Assembly (NCBI GenBank): GCA_013368445.1
Contig: JAACJO010000019.1
Coordinates: forward strand, 62,001-126,000
DNA from: Leucocoprinus leucothites
Lineage: Eukaryota > Basidiomycota > Agaricomycetes > Agaricales > Agaricaceae
Length of the DNA: 64,000 nt
Direction: 5' to 3'
In this document: positions 58,564-64,000 of the stretch, one piece after another
How the letters are laid out: each line of letters opens with the position of its first letter
Position numbering within the stretch: position 1 is the stretch's first letter
Translations under genes and position numbers: made by a program
Notes under the pieces: generated by a model
What the model saw: only the letters and a program-made list of their open reading frames with translations
What the model was told of the DNA's origin: nothing
Database searches by the model: none

Positions 58564-61348
58564 ATGGCCGCCCCCGTAATAACAACAATGCCCCCCTTGA
58601 GGCACTCTATCGATCTTAAAGCCAATGGAGAAGTCAGCCGCATGAGGAATCACAAAGGTTAGTCCCCCTCCTCAGGTCGATCTCAATGCACTCCTGACAG
58701 TCGTACCTCAGGAAATATGCCGTCTCTACCACAAACTAAATATTGTTCACTCTGCCCAGCAAAATTCACTCGCACAACTCACCTCAACCGCCACCTGCGC
58801 TCACGTTCGTATAGCCTCACCTGCAACGTGCAGCGCCGAGATACTTACTTATCCATCATTTTCTTAGACACAAATGAGCGTCTCCATCGGTGTAATGTAA
58901 TTGGTGCCCTTACTCCGTGGATCATCTTTACTCACGTCCTTCTCGCAGACATGCAACGCTGAGTTCACACGGAGTGACCTTCTTACTCGACATAAGCGAA
59001 CCTGTGGCGATTCGTGCGTGGCTTGGCAACAGAATTCCATCAGATACTAACTTCATCTTGTCATCTAGCCGAAACGCGAATAAGTCTCGTCGCAAATCTT
59101 GCCAGGTAGATATTTTTCTTCTCTTCGTCGGGTTTGTTTAGCTATGCTAACCGGCTGGCAGGCGTGCGCTGAATCGAAAGTTAAATGCAACTTACAATAC
59201 CCCTGTTCCAAGTGCTCCTCGAGAGGACGGGAATGTATCTTCATCAACGACCCTGAGGCCTCAAGAAATAAGCGCAATGCGGCAAAGAAAGTTGCTGCTG
59301 CTAAAGCTGCAACTGACGTCTCCTCCCCAACATCTTCATCAACCCAAACAATGTCTCCCTCTCCGTATCCTTCCTTATTCGTGCCTACAAACAGCACACC
59401 ATCACCTACACTTTCTCTAGACGGCCAATTATTGCCTACACTGGACCTCCCAGGTCTTTCGACATCCTCAAGCTCCTCAGTAGCCTCGACTCGATCATCT
59501 CCTCGGTCGGATCTTTTTGAACCTCGTGGAGATTTTGCTCAGACATTCGATGTCACAACGTTTGATACCTTAACCTTGGATAATCAGCTTAGTCGACTTT
59601 TCCCAAGCACGTCCCCCCAGTTCGAGAATTTCGGGCTCGACCAATCAATGTCATCTTGTTCACCAACGTCCGCTCCAATGCAGGACCTTTCTGCTTGGTT
59701 AGATGGGGGTGACAACTTCTCGAGGTTTGGATCGGGGGATATATTTTCCTATCCACAAGGCGTTAGGATAGAGGGTCAGGATTTCCTACCAGAATATACA
59801 CCCCTCTCCGCATCTGTTGATTCAGCGATGAACTCAACAAGAGCTTCATTCGATTCCTCGGGCATGGCTGGCCCACACGAGCCGACAGCCGAGGACTTAG
59901 AGCACTATCGTATGTTTATTTTCCTTCTGAGCGTGTGGACTCTTATTGACTTGGGCACGATCGTATAGTATACCTCTTTTTCTCTGCATTCAGCACCCAA
60001 ATGCCTATAATCCATCCTTCGACGTGGAGCCCAGAAGGCAAACCTCAAATCTTGATTCGTGCTATGCAAGCATGTGGGGCCCTCTTTGTCAAAACGAAGA
60101 CAGCGTCGAATTTCATCAACAATACTCTAGTAGCAACGCGGGATACTCTTATCTTGGAATTCGTAAGTTCATCGGCAAACTCGACCCGAGTGCCCATACT
60201 CACACCTGTACCCCAGTCTAATGGCGGCTCTGACCTGAACCAACAAATCAACATAATCGTCGCAGCTGTTCTCTTGCAGACAATTGGACTTTTCCACCAA
60301 AAATCAGACCAACGAGTTTCCTCCAACGTCTATCACGGAATGCTTGTCATGGTAATTCTGGTTCCTCTGATGCCGATTTCGAAGTTCTCAGTTGGTTTTT
60401 CTTTCAGATGATTCGCCGTATCGGCCTTATCAACCGCATCGCTTCATGGACCCCTCCAGACCTAAGCGACGCCAACGGACTGGAGAAAGGTTGGAGAGAC
60501 TGGGCCCAGTACGAAATGGTTAAGCGGTAGGCTCGGCACTTATGTCCATGGAGATTCTTACTGATGCCTCCATCAGAGCGCTCCTTGTCTCCTACTTGCA
60601 CGATTGTTGTCACTGCTTGTACTTTTCCATGGCTCCGTCCTTCCAACCCACAGAAATCGACATCAATCTTCCTTGTGATGACGGACTTTGGACAGCAAGT
60701 AGCGCAGCGCAGTGGCTTCAGACTGCCAAGTCACCTTCCCAATATGGACACGGGCTCGCGCGGCTCACCGGATTCAAGATGCAGCGGGCGTTAGCGATCT
60801 TATCCGAACCTCAGCCGACGACTACTCCCCCAGCACTGAATCCTTTCGCACACTTCATCTTAATTCATACCATTCTTCGGAATCTCTATGCCTCTCATGC
60901 CAAAGATCAAGCTGATGCCCCATCTATCACTGGATCCCCTCATGACAGCAATGTCAAAGGCACCACGTTTTCTACTCAATACGCTCTCCATACTTGGTTG
61001 CAAATGTGGATGAGTAGCCCTGATGCCATCCGTTACGACAATAGCCGAGAAGAACCACCATTTGTATACAATGCGCTTCCTTTCTATTGGCTTGCCCAGG
61101 TCTCGCTTATGGCGCTTCAAGATGACGTTGGTGTCGATCTCAAGCCGATGGATCGCAAAAACGAGAGCCGGTACCGTCTTATGAAGGAATGGCTTGACAG
61201 GATCAAGTCACACCTTCGTAATGGGACCCAAATCCCCACTCAGCTCTGGGACGAGTTGATGAGGATTCGCATGCAACTCCAACAACGTCCGGACCAAGGA
61301 AGGACTGAACATCCTGGTGGTTTAGCCACTTTCTTTCACGCCGTGTAG
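58564..61348 (+). CDS. Transcription factor with C2H2 fingers plus Zn2Cys6 cluster
   Basis: Nuclear DNA-binding regulator. The first five exons encode a short leader, then a C2H2 finger (CSLCPAKFTRTTHLNRHLRSH). A second finger, CNTCNAEFTRSDLLTRHKRTC, ends in Cys rather than His. A Zn2Cys6 binuclear cluster follows (SCQACAESKVKCNLQYPCSKC...GRECIF). A Ser/Thr/Pro-rich region comes next (59300-59880), then a fungal-specific transcription factor middle homology region from about 59960 (STQMPIIHPSTW, LILIHTILRNLY, ALPFYWLAQVSLMAL). Introns follow 58658, 58800, 58889, 59019, 59102, 59908, 60161, 60350 and 60526, and all joins keep frame. The gene is intact, about 710 aa, stop at 61346-61348. Such proteins often control secondary-metabolite or carbon-source genes. 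Being the nearest gene upstream of the PKS it is a candidate pathway regulator, though 5 kb away. Confidence 0.88.
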
Positions 61349-62477
61349 ATTGGAACTTTTATAGTGACGACTAAGTTATTTCATGATGGTATTATGAGCT
61401 GGATAAATCCCCCCCCGCACTGTGTTTCTAGCGGTTTGCATTTTGCATTGTCTCATTATTCATTGTATTTCTAATTACAACATCTTGGGCATATGACTGT
61501 TTATGGTAGATTTTATTGGTTGCATTTCGGACGTTCTGGTCTTTATTTTTGCCGTTTTAACCATGTACTTAGATAGAGCGTGGTTCAGAACTTCATACTC
61601 AAATTAGTATCTGATATATTCATGATTGACCCAAGTGCTACGTGATAAAGAGAGCCAAAATATTAATATGCTCGATTAATCATTAATCATTCCTTAACAC
61701 TAAATCATTTGCCCGTTGAGTATCTGTCAATCAGTCAGTCGAGTTCTGGCACAGAATAATCGGGAGGTCTCAGTACAAAAATAAGAGTCGTCATTCCCGC
61801 CGAGGCGAGTCGTACTCATTAAAATCAGTTTTTTTTTTGGAATCATAGACGAGTAATATTGAATAAATAGAAAAAAAGTCTAGACTCACCGATTGACACC
61901 GTCTAGAACCAACCGACTCGAGGAAACTCCGGCTCTCAGAGAAGGAATGTCCCAGCGTAAATCGACATACCACGACAAGTAAGGTGCGTCGCGATATTTC
62001 CTAGTTCTGGATTGGTCTTGAAGGTGAAAGGACTCATAGAGTCATGGCACTGTGTCGATGGTGAAAAATCCAAGACGACCAGCGTGGCAAACCTTCGTAA
62101 GGAAGAAAATTTAGAGTTTGTAGAATTTATCTGTTGATCGTCGGACTTTGGACAGGGCGGGGATTGCCGAGATTGCCGTGGATAGGCCGCTAACCAAATT
62201 AATGAATCAATGACCCTTCAGCGCTCCGCGCTCGGCCGAGGCACTTCCCCTAGCGAGCCAGATTTACACCTTCGGCATATTAGGACGCTTTATCGGTCTT
62301 GGGGACAGTGAATCACAGACCAAACATGCATAGAATCCAGTGGTTTGCATTGGCTGGGCTTTCGACCATGAGGCTCCTATCTTTCTCCAACTTCCGACGT
62401 CACCTGTGTGATCATATGAGAAAGCCACTGGTACTTAGACCCACTGTCTCGATTTGCGTTGCTTGATCCCCTTCTCC
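61349..62477. other. Intergenic region
   Basis: About 1.1 kb, AT-rich, with no gene seen. An eight-C run lies near 61409 and a T9 run near 61830. Confidence 0.45.
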
Positions 62478-63220
62478 ATGCCCGTTGAATTGAAAGGAAG
62501 CTGCCACTGCGGTGCTGTCAACTACAGTGTGCTCTCTAGCACTCCAGTGCCGTATCAGGTATTGTTCGAACTTGGAGCAATCTTACCTTTCGGCTATATC
62601 TAAATGTGAATCTTATAGTTGTGTTTTTGCTCCATATGCCGCAAGGTGGGTGGCTCTGGAGGTAGCATCAATCTCGGCGGACACAGCGAGACACTCAAGA
62701 TAGAGGGTAAAGAGAACTTGAGGTGTGTGGTAGTAATCGCTCCGCTCGCTAACTAATAATTACTCACACTGCTCATATGAATGCTCCGTTCAGTGTTTAT
62801 CATGCCATTCTGGACAGAGGCACTCCGCAAGAGAGGCGGGCATCTTCTGAGCGCAATTTCTGCAAGCACTGCGGAAGTATGCTCTGGCTATATGACGAGC
62901 AATGGTTTGTTGCTCCTGATATCCTAATCTCTTGATCGCATGCTCAAGCCTTAATGCAGGCCCGAATTCATTCATCCTTTCGCCTCATCAGTAGACTCCC
63001 CCGACCTTGAGCCTCCCAAGACGATGGTGAGATCTCGAATAATTCTTTCGGACTGCCGATACTGAGCACTGAGTTTTAATAAACATCACAGGTATGTATC
63101 AAATTGAACTCGAAGCCCGACTATGTACGACTCCCTGAAGGCGACAAAAAAGTATACCAAGATTACGGACCTGATTCTTTGGAAGATTGGCATAAGAAGA
63201 ATGGCGTGTACAAGGAGTAG
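62478..63220 (+). CDS. GFA / CENP-V-type zinc-binding protein
   Basis: Small protein of the glutathione-dependent formaldehyde-activating (GFA/CENP-V) family, about 170 aa. The ATG at 62478 opens MPVELKGSCHCGAVNYSV, with the first CHCG zinc motif. Exon 2 begins LCFCSICRKVGGSGGSINLGG, the second CxxC motif; exon 3 has NFCKHCGSMLWLYDE, the third. The last exons carry PEFIHPFASS and end WHKKNGVYKE at the TAG 63218-63220. Four introns of about 55-90 nt join in frame. All zinc-ligand cysteines expected for the fold are visible. Family members bind two zinc ions; glutathione or formaldehyde activity is proven for only a few, so the exact role is unknown. Confidence 0.85.
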
Positions 63221-63407
63221 TTCAAGGGCAGATTCTTACACTATCACTATTCAAACATAGTCTCGGAAGCTGGGCGCTTCGAGTCTTACTTGGATGAATC
63301 CGAGAATTGAACGCCGAACTTATAAATACTGTAAAATAGAACCTCAAATATTCAAATGAGTCAACCAAAGGGGAGAATGAAGGCGCAGCGCGTTGAGGTT
63401 GATACGT

Positions 63408-64000
63408 TTACTTATTCGCATGGCCTGATGCCGCCTGGATAACAATGTCCTGGAGACTGAGTGCAATAGGCGGAGAGGATGCAGGGCGGGCCCTTGAAAT
63501 TGGGGTCCGCGGTGAGGGAGGTAGTGAGCCGATATGATGGTCAGAAACATCTTCCCTCGCAGATATCACACTCCCCCAAGAACTTGTGGTGCGTATCATA
63601 GGTGGAGCGCCTGGGGACAGCATGGTGTTTCCGGGAACCATCCAGAGCTGTATTGTTGATGCGCCGCTGGGGCTATAGTAGGTCAGAGCAAACGTTTGCG
63701 TAGAGGGTCTCCAGGCAAGGTGCTCAATAAGCTGTGGTTCATCGTCCTCCGATGCTGCTCCCAACGAAAGCAAGAAGCTGGATTGCAGTTCAAGAGATTG
63801 GTCCTTCTGGCGCCAGCCTCTGATTCTTCCCCCTACAATTCATAATTGAGACCGTCGTATTTCCGGTCTCTCGCGCCAACCTCTTACCTGTGGTCGCACT
63901 AAAAATGTAAACATCATTGATCCCTCCAAAAGTAGCTGTACTCGTATACTCTTCGTCGGGTACTTCTACTGGGTGCACGAGATTAAGTCGCCGAAGGATC
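63408..64000 (-). CDS. C-terminal part of a WD40-like protein (runs off the window)
   Basis: Only the 3' end is present. The upstream exon reads VEVPDEEYTSTATFGGINDVYIFSATTG. An intron at about 63829-63888 follows, and the final exon runs to the stop at 63408-63410. EHLAWRPSTQTFALTYYS followed by STIQLWMVPG resembles a beta-propeller (WD40) blade ending in W-V, and the preceding exon (VYIFSATTGKR) looks like another. The last 60 residues are Ser/Pro-rich and disordered (SLPPSPRTPISRARPASSPP). The propeller reading is inferred from only two blades, so the family assignment is tentative. It converges on the GFA gene. Confidence 0.6.

Overview
This 64 kb window is nuclear DNA from a filamentous basidiomycete, most likely an Agaricomycete. 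The evidence is the gene style: many GT-AG introns of about 45-70 nt, no operons, and long AT-rich gaps. The gene content fits too: an agaric-type NACHT STAND protein, a SAT-KS-MAT-PT-ACP-ACP-TE polyketide synthase, DUF2235/Tle1-like hydrolases, a P450 and a zinc-cluster regulator. All gene models were spliced by eye, using frame continuity, splice signals and agreement between paralogues.

Left third (0.5-18.5 kb): two copies of a divergent gene pair. One partner ('A', minus strand, about 480 aa) and the other ('B', plus strand, 317-318 aa) are both helix-rich proteins that I cannot assign to a named family. They start head-to-head from a shared promoter of about 350 bp. The unit A1/B1 (504-3680) is repeated as A2/B2 (10346-13534) with the same orientation, exon layout and promoter length. 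A NACHT-type NLR-like gene follows at 15674-18476. A third, lone and diverged B homologue (B3) lies at 31451-32644 and keeps both B introns at the same position and phase. This is the best candidate for an undescribed system: a two-component, co-duplicated module beside an immune-type STAND gene.

Middle (21-40 kb): a redox block. It holds an FAD/NAD(P)-binding oxidoreductase with two micro-exons (7 and 5 nt), a cytochrome P450, a short-chain dehydrogenase, and three tandem medium-chain reductases. The third reductase carries a nonsense codon and a frameshift and looks like a pseudogene.

Right (40-64 kb): two tandem DUF2235 (Tle1-like alpha/beta hydrolase) genes converge on a complete non-reducing PKS, probably an orsellinic-acid-type synthase. 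A 5.3 kb gap without recognised genes separates it from a C2H2 + Zn2Cys6 transcription factor. A GFA/CENP-V-type zinc protein and the 3' part of a WD40-like gene end the window. The P450, SDR and reductases could in principle tailor the polyketide, but they lie 17-29 kb away with other genes between, so co-regulation is only a hypothesis.

No rRNA, CRISPR array, intact transposon or convincing tRNA was seen.
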